This document shows, piece by piece, positions 34,624-45,679 of a stretch of 64,000 nucleotides of DNA. The notes under the pieces are model-generated. The model saw nothing but the letters and a program-made list of their open reading frames with translations. It did not search any database and was not told the DNA's origin. Position numbers and translations under genes: made by a program. Each line of letters opens with the position of its first letter. Position 1 is the stretch's first letter. Origin of the DNA: Diploscapter coronatus (taxonomy: Eukaryota > Nematoda > Chromadorea > Rhabditida > Rhabditidae); assembly GCA_964036155.1 (NCBI GenBank), contig OZ038422.1:38463201-38527200 (forward strand). The letters run 5' to 3'.

Positions 34624-36587
34624 GATACAACCCTGCATTTCCTGCTCCCCTTGCAATGAATCTTTCATTGTTTCCATAGAGCTTTCTTCTTCTGTAATGT
34701 CTAATTTCTTAATACCAAGTCGTTCGCTTTGTCGTGTCAAAACGAGTAACGAACAGCTATGGCAAAACTAGAAAAAAAACCTTCATTTTCAATGATCATT
34801 CGTAAATCTAACACATAATACTGATCATTATGCACCGGCAATAATTTACAAACATCAGATAAAGTAACAATTAGAGCTTCAATTACCTCTACTAAATATT
34901 TTTATCTCAAATAAACTAAATTCGATATTATTTGTCGATTATAATGAACCATTTACCTTGACATCATTATTTTTAAAAGCATTGTGAAGATTATTCAAAA
35001 TTTCAGGTTAAATTTAGAAATTGAAATAAGAATGAAAATTGATTGGAATAAGTTCGCATGAACTAATTGTTCAATATGAAATTCTCTTAGCTACTTCATT
35101 TGTAAAATCGTTTAGAAAATAGTCAGGCCACAAAATCACCTTCAGAATCATTCAAAACAGTCAATTCACTCGCCTATGTTTAGAGAGGCCAAATGAATTT
35201 CGGAATTAATAATCATGAGATAATTTTATACCAGCATAATTTGTGGTATTTACCGGAGCAGAATGCTCTTTAGACCTCTGAAAATAGTTCAGTGGGTGAA
35301 TTTCATTATTCAAATTCGACTCATAGTGGACTGTTGCATCTCTCTTCGTAACTTAGAATTTTTTTCAAATGATTTATGCTCGGTTGTGCTTGTCATTTAT
35401 GAAAAACGTTGAAACACGTGGTAGGCAGTCAATATCATACTTTTAGAGTCTGATATGGAGATTTTTGGAGGGCCCTTAATTTTCGAAATATCGAGACCTC
35501 GATATCCAAAAATCGTGAACTTTAACCCCCTTGTAGCCCCGCCCACTTTTGGAGACGGAGCCTAGTCTCCTCAATTTTGTGATTAGGGCCCATGGGGGTA
35601 TCCACCTCTATGATCAAATCACGATTTGTGAGACTTTTTCTAAAATACGGATTTTTCTTAATGACTGTTCGGGTCTTACAAATACACTCTCATAAATATA
35701 AGAAAAACCCTTCAATTTGGCATTTATCCTAAAGCATTCAACTAGCCTGCGCCATCGGCCTTTGTTGTTCTGGTTCTGGTTCATTTTTCTTTTCTTCATT
35801 AGCCGGTGGATTTTTCTCCTTCTCATAGTCAGACTATCTCTAACCGGACGTCAATGCCCTCTTATCACCATGATATGCTGAAGCATAGTGAAACAAATCT
35901 GGCTGAGATAAACCCCTTGTGAAGAGGAATGCAGACAAAGTCTCTCACTACTTCTTATTTTTTCTTCTATAAATCTCTCCTCAATCGGTCATCTGATGAT
36001 GGCTTCCATTCTGGTAGTCGATAAAGAAACCCTCGTTGATGTCTCTCCGTCTGTTTTTCCAATGCTCTCTAACTGGCATTGCGCGTCTGTATCACTTTCA
36101 CTGCGAAGAAGGCGTCTGCTCTGGTGATCTCTGACCACGTTATGACAATGATCAGGCCTTCTTCATTCCCACATTTTAAAATGCTATTTCTGCGATGTTG
36201 AGAAACATTGCGGAAGAAATGGAGGTGAAAGAAACCATTCCATTGATAGAGATTCTTTGCCAGCATGAAGAAAAGGAGGGGGTGATATAATCATAGAATT
36301 AGAGGGGATAAGAAAAGAAGTGAATAAAATCAGCGCTAGTTGGAAGTGAAATTCGGAATTCCGACTCTCAATCCCGGCCAACTCTGAATAAAATACCAAA
36401 CGGCTGATTGTGAGAGAAGTCATATTTTGGTTGTGCTGAAGGACAAACTGACTATTCTTCAAAACCGTAAAACTTATAATAGAAGTCTACCCTCAATTAT
36501 CAAAATGATAAATCTATACATTGCCCAACTCAAATCATCTCATGAAGTGTTTTATAATATTCTTTAGCGAGTTTGAAGTGATTACGA

Positions 36588-36700
36588 TCATTAGATGGTC
36601 AGTTATGGTGGTTTGAAAAATTTCATTTTTATTCGAAAATAGAGGGTTGAAAAATAGAAGGGCATCTCCTTCAATTAGAAGGAATCCGATAATCATTCTT
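36588..36700 (+). repeat. Dispersed ~100 bp repeat, copy in loop
   Basis: A diverged copy of the sequence at 33880-34012 (first intron of the left receptor copy) and 41805-41915. Shared pieces include TTATG(G/A)(T/A)GGTTTGAAAAAT, a following T-rich stretch, GGTTGAAAA(T/A)TA(A/G)AAG and a CATCT segment. All three lie in the same orientation. Nature unknown. Confidence 0.4.
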
Positions 36701-37530
36701 TAGCTTCGAATACCTATCATTATCTTCACTTTTCTATTTCCTATTGAAATAAATCTTAAAGTTATTAGAGGTACAATTTTTCAGATTCTTCACGGCTGTC
36801 AGATTCTCACTATCATTAGAAAACTAGCAAACAGTCTAGAAGTAACAAGAAAAAATATTTAGCGATTATAGAGAGATAAATAGCGAGGAGATGGGAACAT
36901 TTTTTTTAAATACTTTTTTCAACACTTCTACACTGCTTTATCATTCTTTCCGAAACGCATCGCCGTAACTGCTTCTGGCGACTTTGTCAGCAGCTGATAA
37001 TGCTTGTCAGAAAAAAAGTTAACCGACCGAAAAAGGCTCCTCAGGCAAGTCAAGCCAAAACATATTGAATTTGTTCTCACGAACCTTTAAAATTATAAAT
37101 TTCCCTTCGGAGAACACTTCGCGCGCAGGGCATGATGGGGTTAAACCTTATCATTGGGGCGGAGCCCAACCGTGATTATACTTTCCTGTCCCAAAAGGGG
37201 AAGTTCTGCAAGAGAACCACCAACAGTAACAGCAGCAGCATTTTATTTATTATCGTTCACTTCTTCCGAATAGTTAATAAATTATTGTAAAATAATTAAC
37301 TGGTGTTAACTTTCGATAGACTAACACAGCTCCTCCTAACAGCACGCTACTATCGAGTTCGTAATATCTCTCTTATTAGCGCTGAGAGCGAAAATCCTGA
37401 AACCCAACCTTTCGACTCCCATCTTTCCCCACTCTTCACAAACCCTACAGAACCCACTCTTGAGCATTTCTTTCGCCTCCCAGCTTAGAATTCTTATCAA
37501 TCAGAAAAAAGAAGAAATAGCATTGGATTA

Positions 37531-37548
37531 AGAGAGAGAGAGAGAGAG
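37531..37548. repeat. (AG)9 microsatellite
   Basis: Nine AG dinucleotides in a row. Confidence 0.9.
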
Positions 37549-38837
37549 TTATTTCTTTATTTTCATAGATCTCAAATAATTGAATCTCTCTTAGAATCGG
37601 AATCGGAATGAAACTGCGATGATATTCCCCGATTCCTCGATTTCGTCAGAGGTGACCATAAGAAAGACAGATTAGCCAGACCGACGGACAGGTTCTTCTG
37701 ACAGATAGAGAAGAAAGATTTAGCCCTATCAGTTAGAAGAAAGATGAAATAGTAGGGGATATGAAGAGATTTTCTTTTTATTCTTTGTCTGTATCTCTCC
37801 TCCTATACGGCTTTCATACCTTCCTAAATATATCGTCGTCGGTTACCTCCCCGATGCCTGTTTGAAAAGGAGACACGCTCATAAAAAAATCAATAAATCC
37901 GTAAACATGTCTAAAAGACAGAGTAATGAAAAATAGAATCAGCACGGAAAAATTGGCATAAAATACATGTTGTAATTGACGAAAGTTGACTAGAATAGGA
38001 GTAGGAGTCGACTCAAATCTGTCATAAATGAATGATCCGAATTAGGCGTCCGGACTACTTCGGAAAGTTTGTCCTCGGTGAATGCAATTTTCAAAAATTA
38101 TATAATATGTAAGCAACAATTTGGGAGAATTCTTGAAATTATGAGTTTCGTGTAGAATGCACTAACAATAAGATAGGAAAGACATTTCAGCTGGACATCT
38201 CCTGGCTGAATATTTAAATAAATATCCTGTCCTAAATTGAAAGTCTAGGAATTTGACTTTTTCAGAGAAATTTTAATTTAGCTCACCCTTGTGATGACAA
38301 CTGGCGAATTGATGGTAAATACGTCTAAGATGATAATCGTTGTCAGAATCTTTCATCCTTTGCTCTTTTTTCCAAGCTAGCCAAGCTCGATTTACATGAT
38401 CTCAACTGCGCTTTAGCCTTTCTATTCTCATTCCTCAAGCTAAATCTTCAATAAAAATCGAATCATGCGAAGAAGAAAGCCAGGTATCAGCCAAGGGCTA
38501 GTGTGGGCGGCGTCAACATCCTTGGGTATATATTTAATCCTAAAGTGAAATTCATTCATTACTTTTCTTATATCTTTTCATCAATCGTATTTATTTTGAA
38601 TAACCAAAGCTGGGACGTAGTTTATCATCAAATAGTGGCGAGTATAACTTCATCTTCGAACATATCTTCATTGTTATTATTTTAATTTATGTCTTCTCAC
38701 ACATCTGCTATCAGAAATTCCTTTTCATGGATCTTGATATCTCTATAGGAAAATTATAAGAGTTTATCTCAAAATTACAAATTGCCAAAAATTCGAAGAA
38801 TAAATCATCGACTTTTTAGACTACAATATTGTCAACA

Positions 38838-41040
38838 ATGATGAGTTTCGTAATCTTCGTGTTGCTCTTCAAATGGTCGAACTCTTGCCTGACAACACCG
38901 GACATGGACCTGCCTCCTGTCCAGTCCACCACTTATACAGGTAGATTATCACTGCGTGTTAAATGAATTTTCTACTTTTGAAAAGGTCAGCTACATATGG
39001 TTTTTCCAAATTTTATCTCTCCACAATGAATGGAATGGACCTATAATTCAATCTGGTCTAGATTTTCTGATAAGTTGGCCATCACATTATTTTGTAAAAT
39101 CTCATAATCAAATCGGTTCGGCTACCGACATTAAAGTCTAAAGTAAAGCATAAAATTGCTCAAACTCAACAACAATGGATATAGATACGACGGTATCCAC
39201 TCCCTCGACAACGACGACCTGCATGATACCTGGTTGTACTTCATCAACACCAACTATAACAACTACATCCAGTCCATCGACATCCACAACTACCACAACA
39301 ACAACGACGACGACAACGACAACAACAACAACATCAACTACTACTACAATCGATTGTTTCGCAAATTCAGCTCCATTAGCTGAATGTGGTAAGTATTAAC
39401 AACTTTTCAAGCCAACCATTTTATTAGCAATTCAAGAGGAAATCTATTGTTCGAGTTCATAAATTTCATGGACTCTTTTCGGAGAAATCATTTTGTTTTC
39501 TGGGAAAAGAAACTACTGTATATGTTCCGAGAGCATATTCATTCATTAAATTCATACATCTAATTTGTAATAATAGTGTATGAATTACAAAGAAAGCGTT
39601 ATCCTTTCTTTTTAACCGAACATCAATATCGACATCAAATTTGCACCAACAAACGACCAAATCGTTTTTCAAAAATAGTATGATCTTACTCTTCCTCGAT
39701 AATAATTCATTGTGATTAGAGAATAAAGGAAAATGTCCTCTTCTTCAAGCAAAAAACGTTTTTCAAATCCAAATTCAACAATTTCAGATGCACAATGTCC
39801 TCCTCCCTGGGAATTTGTTAACGGCAAATGCTATCGGGTGATTGTTGAATATTATTTACGTTTTAATTTAGTTTTGTGAATAGTAAGGATTTTACAGCTT
39901 TTTGGTAATTTTATCACTTGGGAGACAGCAGCTGCGGACTGCATGGGATTATGCCCCTCAGGAATGTGTCATCTACCAAGGCTGTACAGTGTACAGCAAG
40001 GTCTGGACTTGTATAATCATGGTAAGGAATCTCATGAGAATTTGCTAATGTATAAACTAATTTGGAACATTCGACTTTTAAATTGCGTGTTTTTTTTTCA
40101 TTTTGCGGCAGTAAAAAGACTACTCACAAGGGAAGCTAATGGTTAGAGAGGCCAAATCAGTTTTCAGCATTGATTTGAACGTTTAAACTTGGTATCAGTC
40201 TGATCATCGAAATCATGCTGATCTCAAAACTTTTAGATTTCCGAAAATGATCTATCCTAAGTAGAGCTATGATCATTCTTGTAAAGCGAACCTTTCCTGC
40301 TGTAGCCTTCCCAAATTTTTCGGACAATAAACTCCGCCTACTATTATTAAAAGATGTAATTTAACGTAAAGCTCATCCAGATTATGTCGAAACTGGCCAA
40401 AACTTCTTACAAACTAAATATAATCAAAAATTAAACGAGATAATTAAAATCGTCTATTGATTTTCTCCTTTTTCAGCGGGTGTCAACGTTTGGATTGATA
40501 TACATAAAGCCCCAGGTGATCCTACTGTAAGTAATAATTCTACTTATAAGCACTTTTGAAAGTAGGACGATAGAAACATACGAAAATAGTAAAGGGTTAG
40601 AGGAGGGGAGGGTAGTTTGAGCATCTTTTACCATATCATTTCGTATGTTCCTATGATTTATCATTTTACATTTCCAGGCTGTTTCAAGGATATTTGTTTT
40701 CACTTTTCATCGCTCTGTATTTTATCTATAAAAATTTAGCGTCTAGAAGACAGTAGTGGCCAACAATATACGTGTATCTTTTGGGATACTGCCGGTAGGT
40801 AAGTAACAAGTTTCTCTTTAACCACGGTTTTAATTGGATAATTGAATCAAAAATCTATAACAAGAGTACCCTTGACTCTTAGAGATCTGGATTGGAACAG
40901 TGAGCATGGCTCGTGCTGAAGTCGCGAATGTTAAGGCTTGGTCGAGATTCTCGTATGGTGATTGCGACGAATCTCGAACATTCGTGTGCATCACCACAAG
41001 TCATGATCACTACATAAATCCAGGTCTCGAATACATCTAA
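38838..41040 (+). CDS. Secreted C-type lectin-like protein with Thr-rich stalk
   Basis: Seven exons join in phase: 38838-38940, 39185-39388, 39788-39837, 39898-40021, 40477-40526, 40740-40794 and 40883-41040; 247 residues. A signal peptide (MMSFVIFVLLFKWSNSC) precedes a Thr-rich mucin-like stalk with a long ACN-codon run (about residues 52-92), then a C-type lectin-like domain from CPPPWEFVNGKCYRLF (about 106) through ITWETAAADC and VWIDIHKAPGD to SYGDCDESRTFVC near the end. The calcium and sugar motifs EPN/QPD and WND are missing, so carbohydrate binding in the classical way is doubtful. Nematode clec genes form large families, often secreted and immune-related; that role is inferred. The gene sits in the loop between the two inverted receptor copies. 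Its fifth intron holds a MITE. Confidence 0.86.
39283..39350 (+). repeat. Coding ACN trinucleotide run (poly-Thr stalk)
   Basis: A run of ACA/ACG/ACT codons encodes nearly continuous Thr in the lectin stalk. Such tracts vary in length and are likely O-glycosylated. Confidence 0.8.
40570..40656. mobile_element. MITE-like element, CATACGAAATAG family
   Basis: AGAAACATACGAAAATAG (left) and TATCATTTCGTATGTTCCTA (right) form imperfect inverted repeats inside a lectin intron. The core matches the elements at 757-840 and 4679-4791. Confidence 0.6.
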
Positions 41041-42303
41041 AAAGAATGAGATATAATGAATGATCGAATTTTTAACTAGTTGATAATTATTAGTTATATT
41101 TAGCCAGCCGAGTAAGAAATTTAGTTTATTGCAACGGAAGTAGAATTTGATTTTCAAAAATGCATAAATCTGCATATTTTATAGTAATGCGTTTATGAAA
41201 ATCAGTTCTTCAATTTCCCGATGCGCTTTACTAAATTCCTTCAGATGACCGAGTAGATGAGGATTGTAGCTATGTGAGTCATATTTTTAATCCATTAAAA
41301 TGTTTACCTTTTATAAAAAATATCGTTGCGGAAAAACGAATTAATTTATATCGAGTGGGTCATTTTCGAAAATGTAAAAATTATTTTGTCTTGTTGGGAG
41401 TTTGTAATAGTGTTATTTTGATGAATTGCCGTGATCACCTATTTCCTAAAATGTACTTGACTTCTCTACTTATACAAGAGATTTCGATGTTGATTTAGAT
41501 CAATGAAAAATAAACTAAATGCAGAAATTAATAACAATCCAAATGCACGTTTTATAGTGAATATTTTAGCTACGTCCAAATGGATTATGGGCCGATCAAT
41601 TTGTAAGCTTAAGTTTAATCTGTGAAAATACGAATGCCGTAAATTCTTTAACAGAATCTTTCCTTCATTAGAAACTAACTTCCAATAGAAGTCCTTCCTT
41701 GGTGATTTGCTAGAAATCATCATTACTCTATCCAGATCATATTGAGAAGTGTTTTCTAATGCTTTGCAGATTTTAGTGCACATTTTTTACTAATTTTAAG
41801 TGAATATGATATCTAAGTGATGAGTTATGAAGGTTTGAAAAATAGAATCTTTTATTTTTAAGAGGTTGAAAATTAAAAGCCCAAGGCATCTATTACAGGT
41901 TTTACGGTATGAAATATTTTATTTAAAAAAAAAAATAACTAGAGAATAGAAGGCAAGAGAAAATAGGTATGATCAGATTTGGGAGATTTGACCCAATATT
42001 AGATTCGTTTAAATTTTTAAAGAAATATCATTTTTGATTATCGAAGGCACATGAAAATAGTTCGGAAACTATCACGCACTCTATAAAAAATTTTCCAAAA
42101 TCATATTCAATATTTAGTGCGACATTGCTCGGGTTCAGTATTACGGTGCCTGCGAAACAGACGAACGGCTTACCGCGACATGCCCTCCTTGATTCTCTTT
42201 CTTATCGGATATTTCGTTTTTCAAACAAAAACTGTATGAATAATAAATCTTTATTTTTATCAAAAAGTATGAAATGAAAATAAATCGAAGGCTATGGTTC
42301 ATT
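41041..42303. other. Loop of the inverted duplication, non-coding right part
   Basis: 3' flank of the lectin gene and spacer. It includes the third copy of the ~100 bp dispersed repeat (about 41805-41915). A minus-strand frame of 105 codons (41466-41783) has no motif. No gene called. Confidence 0.45.
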
Positions 42304-42880
42304 AATGAAGTAGCTAAGAGAATTTCATATTGAACAATTAGTTCATGCGAACTTCTTCCGATCAATCCTCATTCTCATTTCAATTTCTAAATTTAACCTG
42401 AAAATTTTGAATAATCTTCATAGCGATTTTCAAAAATAATGATGTCAAGGTAAATGGTTCATTATAATCGACAAATAATATCGAATTTAGTTTATTTGAG
42501 ATAAAAATATTTAGTAGAGGTAATTGAAGCTCTAATTGTTACTTTATCTGATGTTTGTAAATTATTGCCGGTGCATAATGATCAGTATTATGTGTTAGAT
42601 TTACGAATGATCATTGAAAATGAAGGTTTTTTTTCTAGTTTTGCCATAGCTGTTCGTTGCTCGTTTTGACACGACAAAGCAGACGATTCGGTGTCAAGAA
42701 ATTAGAAATTGCAGAAGAAGAAAGCTCTATGGAAACAATGAAAGATTCATTGCAAGAGGAGCAGGAAATGCAGAGTTGCATCTACTAGGAAAGACCACAC
42801 ATAAACATCTGAAACCAAAATCCGACGGACAAAATAATCGGCAAGAAAGACTAATTTTCCTCGTGTTAAACCAATAACCG

Positions 42881-45386
42881 ATGCCAGACATAGTCAAGTC
42901 TAATTTATTCTGTCTAATTATTGCGGTCACACTCCCTTTGAAGTGCTTATCAAACACGTACGAAGATGCGATTTACAAGAAGCTATTCACCAATTACAAC
43001 AAAAATGTTCGACCGCAGGGAGATGCAAATGGGTACAATTTTCAATTAGCTAACTTGTGAAATTACATGAATTTGAACACTTTCTACCCAAAAAGGGGAG
43101 GATCCCCGTCAAAGCACCTAGAAATTTTTCTAGTAGTTCGCATTCTCCTGCATATTTTCGAACAGAAAACTATTTAAAGCGTGGCTAACGCACAATCTAT
43201 TCGAAAGTCGCTATTTTCAAAAGTACGCAATGCACAACTTTTGATAGAAGGGTCGGGTTGGAAAAGAAAAATTGTTCCTTGCTTCTCCAAATAAGTTCAA
43301 TTCGGTGGTGTAAGTTTTAAAACGCCATATTCACTTCGCAAAATCACTTGCGATCCCTAGATCTGAGTTGGGCAATGGGTAGTTCTAGCGTTTTGAGGGA
43401 AGCTTCAAATGGAAGGGAATTTTAATTTAGAAGTTTTACGGTATAATTTTACTATTTACATTTTATATTATTCTAGACGACTGAATGTGCATATAAATAT
43501 TCGATATCTATTAATGCTCTATATGGAACAGAAAGAAGAACTCTTCATTTTCTCGTCGGATTTTGAAATTGTAGGATTTAAAAAAGAAGTTAAAACCGTA
43601 TTGCTTTATTTTAGGAGTTTATTGACAGTCGATTACAATGGAACATGTCAGAATTTGGAGGTAGAGAAATGATTATGGTACCAGGTAAATTACCAACTAA
43701 TATGCTATTTACATCTGGAAATTATTTTAGTTTTTTTTACATTACATAAATTATTGATAATTTTCAGAAATCCTTGTTTGGAGACCCGACGCTATAATTT
43801 ATAATTGGTAAATTTGCATACTAAATCATTTCATGTCAAAAATTGAGCATTTTAGCATTTCACAAGAAGAGGTAATTGATGAACAACGGAGATTGGTGCA
43901 GATTGAAAGCAACGGAGCAGTCACACTGTCTAATCCAAGTGTATACACGACCAGATGCAAACTAAATGTGAGAACGTTATTCACAATTTATAATTTATGC
44001 CAGCCTAACTTTAGATCGCCCGAATGCCGTTCGACGATCAGCGATGCACAGTCAACATATCATCGTGGGCGTACGATTTCGACGAAATGAATATAACGAC
44101 AGACAACGTGGGCAGTGAAATGACCAATAACAAATTAGATGTATGAACAAATCTTGTTTTATTAATTTTATTCGAGCATTTTCCAGTTCGTAGGCAATTC
44201 TGAATGGGATATTAAAGCGATCGAAGTCATGACGAAAGATGTGAAGGATACCGAAAGAGACACTTATGCGGTAAGATGATTTCAAATTATTTTGCATTAA
44301 AGAATAGGGAATAGTAATGAAAAACCATTATAACAGAATGGGTTTGCATATCATTTCAGTTCGGTTATCAGTTACAATAGTCCATTAAACTAGTTTAGAA
44401 TCTCACGTAGACATATAACCAATGCTGATTATGTCTCTCATGAAGTTGTTTAGAAAACGATAAAGCATTCCAGTCAGAATGATTCAGGAGTTGCACTATA
44501 TCGTCGATCTACGACGTCGCCCCACGTACTATGTGTTCGTTCTGTATGTGCCGACATTCATCGTGACCCTTCTTTCACTTACTGGACTGTTCACTCCATT
44601 CAACAACGAGGGCGAACGTGTTGAGAGAGTTAGCGAAATGTTCATAATTCAAATTTCGGCAAAAAGCATTTTAGGTGACGTTAGGATTGACAACGCTCCT
44701 ATCACTAGCTGTCATGTTGACAATTGTGGGAGATGACATGCCCAAATCTACTAACTTACCACAATTAGGTAGATGTAAAACGTGATACCTTTTCCAAGAT
44801 GTTTCGATATTTAGGAATTTACGTCTTGGCCGAAATATTGCTTGTTTCGATAGGGGTATTGGTGACAATTGTGCTTCTGCTATTTCATCAGCGGATTTTC
44901 ACAAGATTTCATCCAAGTAAGGAACTACAAATCACTCTTGCAAGATAATGGCAGAAGAAGAGTAGTTATCCCCTTCTGGTTATAATGAGCATATGCAAAC
45001 CTGTGATCATTAATTTCTTTTTAACCACTAATCAACACGATTTAGGAGTTCCCGAACCAATATTACCTCCGCCATCAGCCTCTCCTCCTTCCTATTACCA
45101 TTCCAGTTCCTATTCCTCCAAACACAGACATCGACATCGAAGCAGACGATCTCGCAGTCGTCGCCTTTCCCACTACACTTCTTCGACTCTGACGCAATAC
45201 TCATCTGTTTCTTCCCAGTTGCTAGCCACTCTGCACGATGTTCTTGCACATCTCCAGACGATGGTCGCCAAAGAGATGTTCCGATTGAAATGGGTCAAGA
45301 TCTTCGATATAATCGACTTAGTCTGTCTGGTTATCTTCCAGTGCATCAACTTCATTCTAACCTTCTGTTTTTTGTTTATCAGATGA
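42881..45386 (+). CDS. Nicotinic-type Cys-loop receptor subunit, right copy
   Basis: Twelve plus-strand exons join in phase: 42881-43032, 43477-43570, 43615-43684, 43768-43807, 43856-43967, 44015-44140, 44187-44270, 44360-44370, 44478-44628, 44675-44768, 44815-44916 and 45046-45386; 458 residues. Every exon length equals that of the left copy. The signal peptide region reads KSNLFCLIIAVTLPLKC. WRPDAIIYN, the Cys-loop (C153-C167), M1 (YYVFVLYVPTFIVTLLSL), M2, M3 (IYVLAEILLVSIGVLVTIVL) and M4 (IIDLVCLVIFQCINFILTF) are all present. It has no vicinal cysteines. A ligand-gated cation channel of the plasma membrane is expected, probably needing partner subunits. The 46 nt intron between M2 and M3 and the 11 nt micro-exon are shared with the left copy. 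The ligand cannot be told from sequence. Confidence 0.9.
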
Positions 45387-45430
45387 ATGAATGAAGTGAT
45401 CATAAGATTCGATTCTAATTTACGAAGATT

Positions 45431-45436
45431 AATAAA
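45431..45436 (+). terminator. Polyadenylation signal of the right receptor copy
   Basis: AATAAA about 45 nt after the stop, mirrored in the left arm. Confidence 0.6.
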
Positions 45437-45679
45437 AGATTAAAATCACAAAAATGATATAAAATCAACTAAAGGAAAACATATTTTATATCGGGTCGAT
45501 TTTTTTTAGAAGAAACTCACATTTAGATTGTTTACTATGATTTTCAAAATAGTCAATATTCAGTACGTTACACAATTACTTCACGAATATCATTTATCCA
45601 GAGGTTTTTTGGTCTTCGATTATGCTTTTTTAAATTGTTTATATAAAAAATTCATTCCTTAACAAGGGAACGTTTCAGT

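Larger units (their letters stand above)
31534..35101. repeat. Left arm of large inverted duplication
   Basis: About 3.57 kb that is highly similar, in reverse complement, to 42304-45540. It contains the whole minus-strand receptor gene and about 0.9 kb upstream. Relative to the right arm it carries two extra insertions: an inverted-repeat element (32743-32910) and a 339 bp LTR-like segment (34285-34623). Exon lengths are identical between arms; differences are scattered substitutions and changed introns. Confidence 0.95.
35102..38837. other. Loop of the inverted duplication, non-coding left part
   Basis: No gene can be supported. It contains a short (AG)9 tract (37531-37548), a repeat near 36588-36700 related to sequence in the left receptor copy's first intron, and frames of at most about 92 codons without motifs. 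The 37140-37490 part has higher GC and may be regulatory or repeat-derived. Confidence 0.45.
42304..45540. repeat. Right arm of large inverted duplication
   Basis: About 3.24 kb, reverse-complement homologue of 31534-35101. It lacks the MITE and the LTR-like insert of the left arm. Its first receptor intron is longer, with unrelated sequence at about 43050-43330, and it has a small insertion in the last intron near 44935-44965. Confidence 0.95.

Noticed and set aside
34417..34740. 107-codon minus-strand frame with an acidic N-terminus and hydrophobic C-terminus
   Set aside because: It runs from receptor-upstream sequence into the left-arm-only LTR-like insertion. In the right arm the same frame stops after about 20 more codons, so the composite is a by-product of the insertion.
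39156..39383. 75-codon frame rich in Asn, Asp and Tyr
   Set aside because: Out-of-frame shadow of the Thr-rich lectin exon.
43409..43672. 87-codon frame taken as one exon (and its copy at 33556-33819)
   Set aside because: It runs through a 44 nt intron; the true receptor exons inside are 43477-43570 and 43615-43684.
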